Source: Anaerolineales bacterium
Lineage (GTDB): Bacteria; Chloroflexota; Anaerolineae; Anaerolineales; Villigracilaceae
Assembly: GCA_017985935.1 (NCBI GenBank)
Contig: JAGNWT010000004.1
Span: 20,830-84,829 of the forward strand
Direction: 5' to 3'
DNA: 64,000 bases
The notes beneath the pieces are model-generated. The model ran no database searches. It saw nothing but the letters and a program-made list of their open reading frames with translations, and had not been told where the DNA came from. Within the stretch, counting starts at the first letter, position 1, and the number at the start of each line of letters is the position of its first letter. The position numbers and the translations under genes are program-made. Shown here one piece after another: positions 1 to 8,863 of this stretch.

Positions 1-2597
1 CGGATCGCTGAGTGTCTTTGCCAAAAACGCGACCCCGCCGCATAGATCAGCCCGGTGATCAGGGCGATGAAAAGCATGGCGACCAGCCAGGCTGATATAC
101 GGGGATAGCCCTGGAGGGACACATAACTATCTTCGATCACCACAACCGGCGGCTCGGGAGTCGGCGCGGCAGACTCGGTCAATTCCGGCACGACCACTGT
201 CACTGCCACCGCGCCAGATTGAGTCACATCCAACTTCAAAACTTCTGAGATGACAGCCGGCTCGCTCACCACACGAATTTCCAGCAGACCAGGTTTATCA
301 AGCCCGAAAGCGGCGCGAGCCACGCCTTTCGATGTGACAGCGTCCACTTGCTGCAAGATCCCGCTGCCTTCGCCGGTAAGGAGCATGGAAAATTGAACGA
401 CCGTGCCATCAGGCACAGCGTGTCCGTTGGCGTCTTTGATCACGCCTGTGCGGATGGCAATGGTGTCGCCGATCTGAAAGAGCGGGATCGGAGTCGGCTC
501 GGGGGTAATGGCTTCGTCAGTGGAAGCAGAGGCAGGCTCGAGGTCCAGAGAGAGCGGAATGATCTGATTGGGGTCGGGCGCCATGACCGAGATCAGGTCA
601 TATCCGATCCCCTGAATCGACACCGGCGAAGCGCCGGTCGGCGTGAGTTCTTGAAATAGCAGGCGGGCGGCAACTTCCACGAATTGCGCCTGTTTGCTGT
701 AGAGCGCGTAATAGGCGGTGAATTTGGAAGTGGTCGTTGTATCGAAATAATACGGTGCACCAAAGGAGAAGAGGATCAAATTCTTTTGACGCAACAAGTC
801 AGGACGTTCACGCAGGAATCGCTCAATGACAGCGGGCTGCCCCTGCGAGGCATCTCGCAGAGAAATGACCACCCAATTCGCACGGACAATATCTTCTTCA
901 ATAAATTCAGGTTTTAGATCATCAAGCAAAGCCTCAAGGTTCGCGAGTGAATATGAGGTCAGTCGGAAATTTGCCGTCTGGTTCCCGCTTTGAGGACCGT
1001 AAAGCTGAAGAATGCTTTGCTGCAATGCGTCTGTTGCAAAGATGGGGAGTTCAGGGCATGTGGTGCACTGCCTGGTGGTTTGTGTGTCGGTGATGAAGAC
1101 CATGCGCTCGTTGGATTGCGGCGGAAGCGGGAGCACGCCGGTGAGGTCTTGCTGTTCCGGGCTGATCAAGGTTGCAGAGTTGCGAGCCACCTCAAAAGTG
1201 ATCGCCGTGCCGGTGCCGAGTCCTGCCAACCTGCTTGAAGGCACAGCCACATTTGAAAAGGTAAAGTCTTTATAGATATTAAGTTTTGCCGCCAAAATCC
1301 GCGTGACCGAGTTATCCACTCTTTGTGCGAAAGCCGGGTCTTCGCGATATTTCTGCACAAAGAACTCGATAACGCGCTTGGTGGTATTAAATGTGTTGGG
1401 AGAATCCAAGGACTGGATGTTTCCCAAATAAAGCATGTCGTTGCCAGCAAGGAAGGCATCCCGCGCGGCGGTACGGGCGGAAAATTGCCCGCCGCCAATG
1501 TTGTAAAAGTCGCTCACGGCGCGCGTCCCCAAGTCATCGCTCACCACCAACCCGCCGGCAGAAACCCAGGATGCGAATTGCGGCAATGCAAGGATCTGGT
1601 TCAGGGCTTGAGGATCAAAGCTAATGGGGCGGGTCGTGGCACGGATATTTCCCTGAAATCCCTGATAGCGAATGTGGGAAACGAGCAGACCATCTACGGT
1701 AGACTCAGCCGACGGAGCGTTGCCGGTTACTGCAAAGAATGGATAAAGCTCGATCTGCTTGAGTTGCTCGAGCGATTTGCGAACGGTGGAAACTTCCTCC
1801 TCGGGCAGGCGGTCGGAGCCACCCACGCCGGGAAAATGCTTGGCAATGACGACCAATTGATCATCACTGCCGGAATGCAAACCCGTGATATAGGCACGAC
1901 CCAACTCACCCACCCAAAACGGATCGCCGCCAAAAACACGCGGACCAAGGTCGCCGCCAGAGATCGAAGGACTTTCCAAAACGTCCAGCAGCGGTCCCAG
2001 ATACAGGTTCACGCCCAACGCCGAGAGTTCGCGTCCACGCACTTCTCCCACCCGCTGGGCATAATCGGGGTTCCAGGTAGCGCCAATGGACATCTCACTC
2101 GGCAAAGGAGTCAACCCGCTCAATAACTGGTCGGTGGGGAAACCATCTCCCTCCTGCGAAATGCCAACGAAAAGCGGAACGTAGGGAGAATCGATCTCCT
2201 GCCCGGTCGCGGTGCTGATGACCGGGTTGAGCGAGGAATTCCATTCAATGGACTGAATACTTTCGATCAACTGATGAGTCTGCGCCACGACATCTGTTGT
2301 CACTTCGGTCGCGGGCGGTGCGTTAGGGTCGATCAACGGCGCGAAGTTATCGTTTTGCGCCTGAAGCACCACTCCGCCCACATGATTTTGGGTGATCAGG
2401 TCATAGATCTGTGAGACCTCACTGGTATCTGTCCCGTTGAAAGTCACCAGAAATAACTGTCCCACGCGTTCTTCAGGGGTCATCGTGTCCAAAATGCTCT
2501 GCGCTCTGGGAATCAAAGACTCCTCCGCCATCACGGTGGGCACAGGCAATAGCGCCATGAACAGGGACAACAAAAGAAGCACGCGGACTAATTTCAT
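1..2597 (-). CDS. Glycoside hydrolase family 3 (beta-N-acetylhexosaminidase-like), partial
   Basis: Secreted GH3 glycosidase; the C-terminus runs off the window start, leaving 865 codons visible. Residues 1-24 form a signal peptide ending near VMAEE. The family signature KHFPGVGGSD starts at Lys253, matching the KHFPGxG motif of NagZ-like N-acetylglucosaminidases. LVVSDDLG at 351-358 carries the predicted nucleophile Asp (354/355). A C-terminal non-catalytic region is followed by a hydrophobic segment at about 833-855 and basic residues, so the enzyme is probably anchored outside the membrane. The likely role is hydrolysis of amino-sugar polymers or wall fragments; the substrate is inferred from the family only. 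The start was chosen at the ATG preceding the signal peptide, with a TATAAG box 8 bases upstream. Confidence 0.85.
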   Translation of the reverse strand, partial: MKLVRVLLLLSLFMALLPVPTVMAEESLIPRAQSILDTMTPEERVGQLFLVTFNGTDTSEVSQIYDLITQNHVGGVVLQAQNDNFAPLIDPNAPPATEVTTDVVAQTHQLIESIQSIEWNSSLNPVISTATGQEIDSPYVPLFVGISQEGDGFPTDQLLSGLTPLPSEMSIGATWNPDYAQRVGEVRGRELSALGVNLYLGPLLDVLESPSISGGDLGPRVFGGDPFWVGELGRAYITGLHSGSDDQLVVIAKHFPGVGGSDRLPEEEVSTVRKSLEQLKQIELYPFFAVTGNAPSAESTVDGLLVSHIRYQGFQGNIRATTRPISFDPQALNQILALPQFASWVSAGGLVVSDDLGTRAVSDFYNIGGGQFSARTAARDAFLAGNDMLYLGNIQSLDSPNTFNTTKRVIEFFVQKYREDPAFAQRVDNSVTRILAAKLNIYKDFTFSNVAVPSSRLAGLGTGTAITFEVARNSATLISPEQQDLTGVLPLPPQSNERMVFITDTQTTRQCTTCPELPIFATDALQQSILQLYGPQSGNQTANFRLTSYSLANLEALLDDLKPEFIEEDIVRANWVVISLRDASQGQPAVIERFLRERPDLLRQKNLILFSFGAPYYFDTTTTSKFTAYYALYSKQAQFVEVAARLLFQELTPTGASPVSIQGIGYDLISVMAPDPNQIIPLSLDLEPASASTDEAITPEPTPIPLFQIGDTIAIRTGVIKDANGHAVPDGTVVQFSMLLTGEGSGILQQVDAVTSKGVARAAFGLDKPGLLEIRVVSEPAVISEVLKLDVTQSGAVAVTVVVPELTESAAPTPEPPVVVIEDSYVSLQGYPRISAWLVAMLFIALITGLIYAAGSRFWQRHSAI

Positions 2598-2715
2598 CGC
2601 GTCCTCTTATAACACAACTTGCCTTTAAGATAAAACAGACGCCGCTCAAAGAACGACGCCTTTAGAATTTGCGCTCCGCACTCCGCCGAAGCCTGTTTCT
2701 GGCATTCGGAGAAAC

Positions 2716-3468
2716 TCACCCACCCCTCCCAAGCGCGCGCACGGCGGTCTGAGGATCGTCCGTGAACATGCCGTCCACGCCCCACTCTTTGAGACGGTTC
2801 ACTTCTTCAGGAGTATTCGCCGTCCAAACATGCACCCGGCGATTGAGCCTATGCGCACGCTGAACTTGTTCCCGGCTTGCGCTGGAAATATGCGGGTGCA
2901 GTGCCTGATACTCGCCAAAGGTGAATCCGAACGAACGAGACCACAAACCCACAAACCCGGGCATGGCAAGCAGTCCGCGCGGAACCTGTGGCAGGATCTG
3001 TTCGGCAGCCTTCAAATTGGCAGGGAAGAAGGAAGAGAAGAGGATCTGATCTTGATTATTATGTCGTTTGATGAGTTCACAGACCTTTGCGACCAGTCCG
3101 TCACGCGGGGTGGCGTAATTGGTTAACTCAATGTTGATCATTTTGTCCCTGCCGATCAGCGCAAACACTTCCTCAAGCATGGGTACTTTTGTGCCGGCAA
3201 ATTTTTCGTTGAACCACTTTCCGGCATCCAGTTTGCGGATGGCTTCCAGGGTAAATGTGGGGATCTTGCCTTTGCCATCGGTGGTGCGGTCCACGGTGGT
3301 ATCGTGAATAACGATCACATGCCCATCGGCAGTAAGTTTGGCGTCCAACTCCACGCCGTCTGCGCCTTTTGCGATGGCTTGTTGGAACGAAGGCAAAGTG
3401 TTCTCTGGCGCATGGGCAAGGTCACCGCGATGCGCAAAAAGGATGGGGCGGGGAAAATTTTCAATCAT
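2716..3468 (-). CDS. Glycerophosphodiester phosphodiesterase
   Basis: GDPD/UgpQ-family TIM-barrel enzyme of 250 aa that hydrolyses glycerophosphodiesters to glycerol-3-phosphate and an alcohol. Catalytic and metal-binding features are intact: HRGD at 13-16 and PENT at 21-24, then VELDAKLTADGHVIVIHD, which gives Glu40, Asp42 and the second catalytic His55. There is no signal peptide, so it is probably cytoplasmic. It lies 33 bases downstream of the AAA ATPase gene on the same strand and may be cotranscribed with it. Length and motifs are typical of the bacterial family. Confidence 0.92.
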   Translation of the reverse strand: MIENFPRPILFAHRGDLAHAPENTLPSFQQAIAKGADGVELDAKLTADGHVIVIHDTTVDRTTDGKGKIPTFTLEAIRKLDAGKWFNEKFAGTKVPMLEEVFALIGRDKMINIELTNYATPRDGLVAKVCELIKRHNNQDQILFSSFFPANLKAAEQILPQVPRGLLAMPGFVGLWSRSFGFTFGEYQALHPHISSASREQVQRAHRLNRRVHVWTANTPEEVNRLKEWGVDGMFTDDPQTAVRALGRGG

Positions 3469-3501
3469 GGGTGGCAGGCTCGAGGTCAGGTTTGATGCGG
3501 A

Positions 3502-4842
3502 TCACAAATCCACAAAGTAGGCTTTTCCGGCGGCGTCGATCATCTCGCGTGTCATAGCCGGGGGGACGGCAAGGTATGCTGAAATATCCAGGATCTGGTC
3601 GCACAGGTCGCGCGGATGCGACGCACGTAGTTTTCGGTTGCGCTTGATGTACCACTCTTGAAGGAGGTAAGCCAAGCCCTGGTCGTTGTATTCGATGCGC
3701 TTGTCTGCGGCGACACGTTTGAAGATCTCGCGATATTCCTCGAAGGTCGGGTCGCCCACTTCGATCTTGTGACGCAAACGGCGAAGGAAGGCTTCATCCA
3801 CAAGGTCTTTCGGCGGCAGGTTGGTAGAGAACACGATGAGCACGTCGAAGGGTACTTCCACTTTGCGCCCGGTATGCAGGCGAAGGTAATCCACCCGGTT
3901 CTCAAGCGGAACGATCCAGCGGTTGAGCAGATCGCGCGGGCGAACCTGCTGGCGACCAAAGTCGTCAATGAGCAGAATCCCGCCGTTGGCTTTTACCTGA
4001 AAAGGCGCTTCATAGAATTTGGTTGTGTCATCAAAAACGAGGTCGAGCCCTTCAAGGGTCAATTCACCGCCAACCACAATGAAGGGACGACGGATCTTAA
4101 TCCAACGGGGGTCACGGCGGGTGTTGGTTCGCAGGGTTCCGGTGCCATCGGCATTGACGCCTTCGTTCTCCGGAGCGAGACTGTGACTCACCGCGTCATA
4201 AACTTTGATCACCTGGCCATCGAGGTACAAAGCGAATGGAATGTACATGCTCTGGCTGAGCACCAGGTTACCGAAGGCACGGGCGATACTGGTTTTGCCG
4301 TTTCCGGGTGGTCCGTACATAAAAATGGATGAGCCGGAGTTGAGCGCGGGTCCAAGCCTTTGAAAGGTGGACTCAGAGATGATCAACTGGGAAAGGATCT
4401 GGCGCATGGAGCGTGTGGTCACGGTCATCCGCCCGCTCTTTTGGCGGCGGATTGCTTCATTGTAGACCGCGAAAGGTACAGGAGCTGGACCAGCGTATTG
4501 GCTGCGCTCCAACGCTTCGCGTGCCCGCAGGATTCCAGCGCTGGTAATGCCGTACACATACGCGCTTTCGCCCAATCCACCCTGAGTTTGTTTTACTTCG
4601 ATAAATTTTTCCTGCTTCAAAGCGGTCAAAAGTTGATCAGTGACCCCGGCTAGCGGCAGCGCGATCTCTTCCGAGATCTTAAAGCCGGTCAGGTAGCCGC
4701 GAAAATACAAGACCTTAAGTACAAGGTCTTGCAACCATAAAGGTGAAAGACCCGTATCCTCGAGGCTGTTTATCTGCGGTGGAGTAAAAGCGCCCGATGG
4801 CGAAGAGGTCTGACCAGATTGTCTCATCATATTAGTCGTCAT
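3502..4842 (-). CDS. AAA-family ATPase with N-terminal winged-helix region
   Basis: 446 aa. Residues about 30-110 look like a winged-helix module. The AAA core follows: Walker A GPPGNGKT at 177-184, Walker B ILLIDDFG around 289-296, sensor-1 region VLIVFSTNLPP, and an arginine-finger-like DEAFLRRLRHKIEV. No membrane segment or fused effector domain is seen. The biological role is not recognised; the architecture resembles MoxR-like regulatory ATPases but no VWA partner is adjacent. A TATAAT box on the minus strand (4883-4878) implies a leader of roughly 30 bases. Met5 and Met6 are alternative starts. Confidence 0.8.
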   Translation of the reverse strand: MTTNMMRQSGQTSSPSGAFTPPQINSLEDTGLSPLWLQDLVLKVLYFRGYLTGFKISEEIALPLAGVTDQLLTALKQEKFIEVKQTQGGLGESAYVYGITSAGILRAREALERSQYAGPAPVPFAVYNEAIRRQKSGRMTVTTRSMRQILSQLIISESTFQRLGPALNSGSSIFMYGPPGNGKTSIARAFGNLVLSQSMYIPFALYLDGQVIKVYDAVSHSLAPENEGVNADGTGTLRTNTRRDPRWIKIRRPFIVVGGELTLEGLDLVFDDTTKFYEAPFQVKANGGILLIDDFGRQQVRPRDLLNRWIVPLENRVDYLRLHTGRKVEVPFDVLIVFSTNLPPKDLVDEAFLRRLRHKIEVGDPTFEEYREIFKRVAADKRIEYNDQGLAYLLQEWYIKRNRKLRASHPRDLCDQILDISAYLAVPPAMTREMIDAAGKAYFVDL

Positions 4843-4895
4843 CCGTAATTCAGTGGATATGATTGCCTTTCAAACTGATTATACTTCTTTTCGTT

Positions 4896-4901
4896 TATAA
4901 T
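4896..4901 (+). promoter_or_regulatory. -10 box, leaderless promoter of the glycosyltransferase gene
   Basis: TATAAT ends 9 bases before the ATG at 4911. With the normal 6-9 base distance from -10 box to start site, transcription would begin at or next to the start codon. No Shine-Dalgarno sequence fits in between. Confidence 0.55.
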
Positions 4902-4910
4902 CCATTCACC

Positions 4911-5594
4911 ATGAAACTATCTGTGATCATACCTGTTTACAACGAAGTTGAAAGCATCAAAATCATTTTACAGCGCGTTCATGCGACCGGTCTTGTCCAT
5001 GAAATTGTGGTTGTGGACGACGGCTCGAAGGACGGCACACGCGACGTCTTGAAAGAACTGGACGGCAAGGACGGTGTGCGGGTCATCCTGCACGAAAAAA
5101 ACAAGGGTAAAGGCGCCGCTGTACGGACCGGAATGGGGGCCGCACTAGGAGATATACTCCTCATTCAAGACGCAGACCTGGAGTACGATCCGCGCGATTA
5201 CTCAATTCTTCTACAGCCCATTGAAGAAGGTCTGGCAGACGTGGTTTATGGCTCACGCTTTCTGGGGCGTGCCCACCGCGTAACCATGTTCTGGCATCAG
5301 GTGGCAAATCAACTGCTGACCTTGATGACGAACATCCTTTACAACACGATCCTGACCGATATGGAAACAGGTTACAAGGTTTTCCGCCGTGAAGTATTGA
5401 ACGGGATGGTCATTCGTGCCAATAGTTTCAACTTCGAGCCGGAGTTTACCGCCAAGATACTCAAGCGCAAGTACCGAATCTTCGAGGTGCCGATCACTTT
5501 CAATCCGCGCGAGTATTCTGAGGGCAAAAAGATCAAACTCCACGACGCATTCGAGGCGGTGTGGGCTTTGATCAAATATCGGTTCGTGGAATAG
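4911..5594 (+). CDS. Family 2 glycosyltransferase (polyprenyl-phosphate mannosyl/glucosyltransferase type)
   Basis: 227 aa, beginning MKLSVIIPVYNEVES. It is a GT-A fold enzyme of the DPM1/polyprenol-phosphate sugar transferase group: VVVDDGSKDGT is the nucleotide-binding Asp motif and QDADLEYD the DxD metal site. There is no C-terminal GtrA or membrane domain, as in soluble DPM1-type enzymes. It probably charges a lipid carrier with a sugar for cell-surface glycan synthesis. The start was set at the ATG at 4911 rather than upstream at 4863, because a TATAAT box lies inside the upstream extension. A bidirectional terminator follows. Confidence 0.85.
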   Translation: MKLSVIIPVYNEVESIKIILQRVHATGLVHEIVVVDDGSKDGTRDVLKELDGKDGVRVILHEKNKGKGAAVRTGMGAALGDILLIQDADLEYDPRDYSILLQPIEEGLADVVYGSRFLGRAHRVTMFWHQVANQLLTLMTNILYNTILTDMETGYKVFRREVLNGMVIRANSFNFEPEFTAKILKRKYRIFEVPITFNPREYSEGKKIKLHDAFEAVWALIKYRFVE

Positions 5595-5609
5595 CAATAT
5601 TCAACTTAT

Positions 5610-5641
5610 AAAAAAAGACGGGCATACGCCCGTCTTTTTTT
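5610..5641. terminator. Bidirectional rho-independent terminator
   Basis: GACGGGC / GCCCGTC stem (5617-5634) with ATAC loop, flanked by an A-tract and a T-tract. It serves both converging genes (glycosyltransferase and S41 protease). Confidence 0.85.
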
Positions 5642-5645
5642 ATTT

Positions 5646-8120
5646 TTATGGTTTCATAAAGACCGTGTAACTCAGAATGTAATCACCCGGCTCATAATCT
5701 GCGGTGCCGTCGTTGATCTTTTGGGTAAAGGTTGCCGTTGTAGACAAGTGATGTTCGCCAACCGGCCAATCTTTGAGGGCGGTAAAGATCAGGCGGCAGA
5801 CTTGCCCGCCGGTTTCAACTTCCAAGGTGCTAAAAGAGTCATTTGCAACCTGCTCATCGTCCAGCATAAAGGTCAATTGAATATTTTCAAAATTCGCGGC
5901 AACCGTTGCCGCATCAGACGCGCACCAGACATACCCCCAAATGACGGGATTCGAATCTGGCAATGGAACGGTGTAGGTGACTTCGCCGGGTTGGCTGAAG
6001 GCATCGGCTTCATAGGTCTCGCGGGCAATGTCCTCAAGAAAGGCAGCGCCATCATTCAAAGCAGATTCGGCTTCGGAGGCAGAAGCAACCACTGGCGCGC
6101 CGGACGGAGTAACCCCTGCGCCAAGCGGCTTGAGCACTGCGTCTATGCCTGCCAGTAGAACAATGTCTTCGGATGCCGTGGCAGTTCCCTCGTTAAGTGG
6201 GACGCGCAGCGTGGGCTGGACCCCCTGTCCTTCGAGGAAGATACTTCCATCAGGCAGGGTGAAGCGTCCGGTTGGGACTGTCAGACTGAAACCCTCAGGC
6301 AGGTTGAAATTTCCGCGGGCGGTCTCGGCTTCCACGCCGCCGGTCGGGGTCTGCCCTGCCACGATCATGCCGGGCACCTGACTGAAGCCAAAGGCTTCGA
6401 TCTCGCAGGCGCTATAACAGGCCTGCCCAACCAACAGAACCATCTTCTCAAAGCGATATTGATTTTGATTCGGCAATACTGTTTCGCGTTGACCTTCAGG
6501 CTCAAACTGCCCGGTCGCTTCGCTGAAATATTCCAACTGCCCCATCTGGATCTCTTGATCGGTCAGGAAGCCCGCAAGCCCAAGCGGAGATCCGCCATTG
6601 TTGTAACGCATGTCGATCACGATGCCTGCCACTTCATTGGCTTCAAAGCGTTGAAGCGCCCGCTCGAAAAGACGGATGGTGAGGGCAAGATCGTCGGCGT
6701 TGCTGTTGATGCGGACATAACCAACCCCGTCATTGCCGACGTTAATGATACGCGCATCGACCGGGTTGAAGGATGACCGGTCCACGCCGTAATTAACGGA
6801 GGTGCGGCTGAAGCTTTGGCGCTCAGCTACGGCAGTCAATGTGACCGTTTGTGCCGCTCCACCAGGGTTGACGAACTTGACATCCGCAGTGTTGCCTGGC
6901 TGCGTCGCAAGCAGGTAACGCGCCTGTTGGTAACGGATCGCAAAGTCAGAAGACTGAACCGCATAAGGCTGGATTTCGCTGATGGCATCGTAAATGGGCA
7001 TTCCGTTAAATTCCAGAATTTCCGCGCCGACCTGCATCCCCGCCGCCTGCGCGGGGCCGCCATCCACCACGAAGATCGTGATCACACGCCCATCGTCCAA
7101 CTCGCGGATCGCAAAACCGTATCCACCGGAGGTAGCGTTGGTGAAATCTTCATTGGAATAATCACCGCCATCAAAACTAACATGACCGTCGCGGAAAGCC
7201 CAGGTGAAATCACGCAGGGCGAGGTAGAACGCTTCTGCGTCCTTGTCCTTTTCTGCTTGTTCCACGCGCGGTTGAAGTTCAGCATACAAGGCATCCCAGT
7301 CGGGAGATTTGCCCTCAATGCCGGTGAAGGCGTATTCCTTGCGAACGATCTCGAACATTTTGTCAAAAGCAACTGTGTACGAATCCGCTGAAAAATCTTT
7401 AATTGCAATGTCCTGCGGCTCGTACAAGGTCAAGTCCAGAACGGATTCCTGAAGGAAAGCGAAGGGGGTCTGGTCCAGGTCAATGACTGTGTATCCCTGG
7501 GGTAGGTCGCCGACAGGGTCATCTTTTGTAAAGAGCAGACCATCTTCACCAAAACCGACAGGGAACTGTTGAGCGGCATCCTTCGCCCAAACAACGAGTC
7601 TTCCACCCACAACCTCATTATTGTTCTCGACATCGGTCTTGATCGACGCCAGATACGAAGGCCAACCCCGCGAGCGGTCATCGCCCTCAGAAAAAGGTCC
7701 GCCGTACAGATTGGGCGAATATCCCACCGCAAAGACCTGCACTCCCTGCTCCTCAACCGCATCCTGATCTACATCATTAAATTCTCCGCGTGGCTGGGCG
7801 GGCAGGCTCAGATCAAATGTCCCGGAGAGGGTTTCGGCATCGAAGGTCATAAATCCCAACACCTGCGACTCCACGGGAATCTCCCATTCTTCATCGCGGA
7901 TCACAAAGGCGTGCATATCAACCAACGCCACAGCGTTCTCCACGAAGTATTCGGTCAACACAAAACTATTCGTCACCTGATACGTGCCAGTCAACAGCAC
8001 AGGCTGATTCGAGCCGCTCTCCGCAATGGGAGCAGGGGTCGCTTCATTCTTTGAAGCACAGCCCACCATCAGGCTGATGATCAGTAAATAACTAAAAATA
8101 TTAATGAATGTTTTTCTCAT
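5646..8120 (-). CDS. S41-family (tail-specific protease-like) peptidase, lipoprotein
   Basis: 824 aa. The N-terminus is a lipoprotein signal with lipobox LMVGC (Cys21), so the protein is anchored outside the membrane. A long N-terminal beta-rich region precedes an S41 helper domain, a PDZ-like segment (about 340-385, GGYGFAIRELDDGR then GGPAQAAGMQVG) and the peptidase core. The core contains DGVGYVRINS, GIVIDMRYNNGGS and the Ser region ACYSACEIEAFGF, with predicted nucleophile Ser570. The C-terminal part (about 660-824) is an additional beta-rich module not assigned. It is much longer than CtpA (about 450 aa). Substrate unknown. RBS AAGGAG precedes the ATG, and a minus-strand TATAAT lies at 8150-8145. 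Confidence 0.85.
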   Translation of the reverse strand: MRKTFINIFSYLLIISLMVGCASKNEATPAPIAESGSNQPVLLTGTYQVTNSFVLTEYFVENAVALVDMHAFVIRDEEWEIPVESQVLGFMTFDAETLSGTFDLSLPAQPRGEFNDVDQDAVEEQGVQVFAVGYSPNLYGGPFSEGDDRSRGWPSYLASIKTDVENNNEVVGGRLVVWAKDAAQQFPVGFGEDGLLFTKDDPVGDLPQGYTVIDLDQTPFAFLQESVLDLTLYEPQDIAIKDFSADSYTVAFDKMFEIVRKEYAFTGIEGKSPDWDALYAELQPRVEQAEKDKDAEAFYLALRDFTWAFRDGHVSFDGGDYSNEDFTNATSGGYGFAIRELDDGRVITIFVVDGGPAQAAGMQVGAEILEFNGMPIYDAISEIQPYAVQSSDFAIRYQQARYLLATQPGNTADVKFVNPGGAAQTVTLTAVAERQSFSRTSVNYGVDRSSFNPVDARIINVGNDGVGYVRINSNADDLALTIRLFERALQRFEANEVAGIVIDMRYNNGGSPLGLAGFLTDQEIQMGQLEYFSEATGQFEPEGQRETVLPNQNQYRFEKMVLLVGQACYSACEIEAFGFSQVPGMIVAGQTPTGGVEAETARGNFNLPEGFSLTVPTGRFTLPDGSIFLEGQGVQPTLRVPLNEGTATASEDIVLLAGIDAVLKPLGAGVTPSGAPVVASASEAESALNDGAAFLEDIARETYEADAFSQPGEVTYTVPLPDSNPVIWGYVWCASDAATVAANFENIQLTFMLDDEQVANDSFSTLEVETGGQVCRLIFTALKDWPVGEHHLSTTATFTQKINDGTADYEPGDYILSYTVFMKP

Positions 8121-8170
8121 TACGGGTCTCCTTCTTTGTTCTTGATTATAACCTTGAGGTTTCAGGCTGT

Positions 8171-8176
8171 TATAAT
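8171..8176 (+). promoter_or_regulatory. -10 box, leaderless promoter
   Basis: TATAAT ends 6 bases before the ATG at 8183, leaving no room for a ribosome-binding site. It is divergent from the S41 protease promoter. Confidence 0.55.
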
Positions 8177-8182
8177 GTCGGC

Positions 8183-8512
8183 ATGAATGATTGGCAGGAA
8201 CAACTCAAAAAAGAATTTGAAAAAGCGCAGCAAGCGCGAGTCGCACGGAACGAAGGACAGGCACGAGTCTGCGCACGCCGCGCGGCAGGAATCGCGATTC
8301 GGGAATACATGAACCGCAAAGGGATCAAGGTCCCTAGCATGAGCGCCTACGATCTGTTGAACCTGCTTAAGGATGAGACCGATCTTTCCCCCGACCTGCG
8401 CCTGATCGTTGACCACATGACAGTGCGCGTCACTGAAGAATTCCAGCTCCCCTTCGATGCAGACCTGATCGCCGAGGCGCGCATTCTGTGCAATGGACTA
8501 TTAAACAAATAA
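8183..8512 (+). CDS. Small helical protein, unknown function
   Basis: 109 aa, predicted all-helical and soluble. An Arg/Ala-rich stretch NEGQARVCARRAAGIAIREY is followed by a segment with several acidic helices. The helix pattern faintly recalls HEPN-type domains, but no Rx4-6H catalytic motif is evident, so this is not claimed. The start was taken at ATG 8183 rather than the longer frame from 8108, because the TATAAT at 8171-8176 lies inside that extension. It is a single gene followed by its own terminator; no partner gene suggests a role. Confidence 0.7.
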   Translation: MNDWQEQLKKEFEKAQQARVARNEGQARVCARRAAGIAIREYMNRKGIKVPSMSAYDLLNLLKDETDLSPDLRLIVDHMTVRVTEEFQLPFDADLIAEARILCNGLLNK

Positions 8513-8544
8513 ACCCTGAAGGCCTTCACCTCCAGGGTTTTTTA
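8511..8544 (+). terminator. Rho-independent terminator
   Basis: AAACCCTG / CAGGGTTT stem with an internal AGG/CCT extension, followed by a T-run. It ends the 109-aa gene; the stem can also act towards the converging minus-strand operon. Confidence 0.75.
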
Positions 8545-8559
8545 TCTGTTCTGATCGCT

Positions 8560-8835
8560 TTAGATCGTTCCCCTGCGTCCGAAAAGTGAATACAGCGCCC
8601 GCACCAGGGTGATGATCACCAGCATGCCAGAGATCACGCCGCCGAAGACAAAGAACAACCGATGCCAGTCGCGGAGCCGCAATGTGATCTGCTCGCGGTT
8701 GGGCATCTGAATGCGTCCGCGCAGGCGTTGCACCATTTCCTTCGGAGGCGAAACCGGTTTCAAAGTCCCGGCCAGATGCGCTTCAAGGAACTGGATATCT
8801 TCTTCTGGGGAGTGAGTCTGCTTGCGGTGATTCAT
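8560..8835 (-). CDS. Small single-pass membrane protein, possible anti-sigma partner
   Basis: 91 aa. A charged N-terminal half (about 1-58, SPEEDIQFLEAHLAGTL and KEMVQRLRGRI) precedes one membrane segment (about 60-82) and a short basic tail. It is the last gene of a minus-strand run sigma factor-degV-this gene, 28 bases after degV. A cytoplasmic helical domain plus one membrane helix, encoded downstream of an ECF sigma gene, is the usual layout of an anti-sigma factor. No zinc-binding HxxxCxxC motif is present, so this role is inference from context only. Confidence 0.65.
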   Translation of the reverse strand: MNHRKQTHSPEEDIQFLEAHLAGTLKPVSPPKEMVQRLRGRIQMPNREQITLRLRDWHRLFFVFGGVISGMLVIITLVRALYSLFGRRGTI

Positions 8836-8863
8836 TCGTATCTATAACCTGTTATCTTATTTT

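Noticed and set aside
1323..2126. 267-aa plus-strand open frame
   Set aside because: It is antisense to the GH3 gene, whose translation shows clear family motifs; the plus-strand product has no recognisable domain.
2598..2715. Terminator between the glycerophosphodiesterase and GH3 genes
   Set aside because: The GACGCC words there are direct, not inverted, so no stable hairpin with a T-tract forms.
3658..4332. 224-aa plus-strand open frame
   Set aside because: It mirrors the AAA ATPase gene, which carries Walker motifs on the other strand.
8183..8512. HEPN toxin assignment for the 109-aa protein
   Set aside because: Helical pattern is suggestive but the Rx4-6H motif and an antitoxin neighbour are missing.
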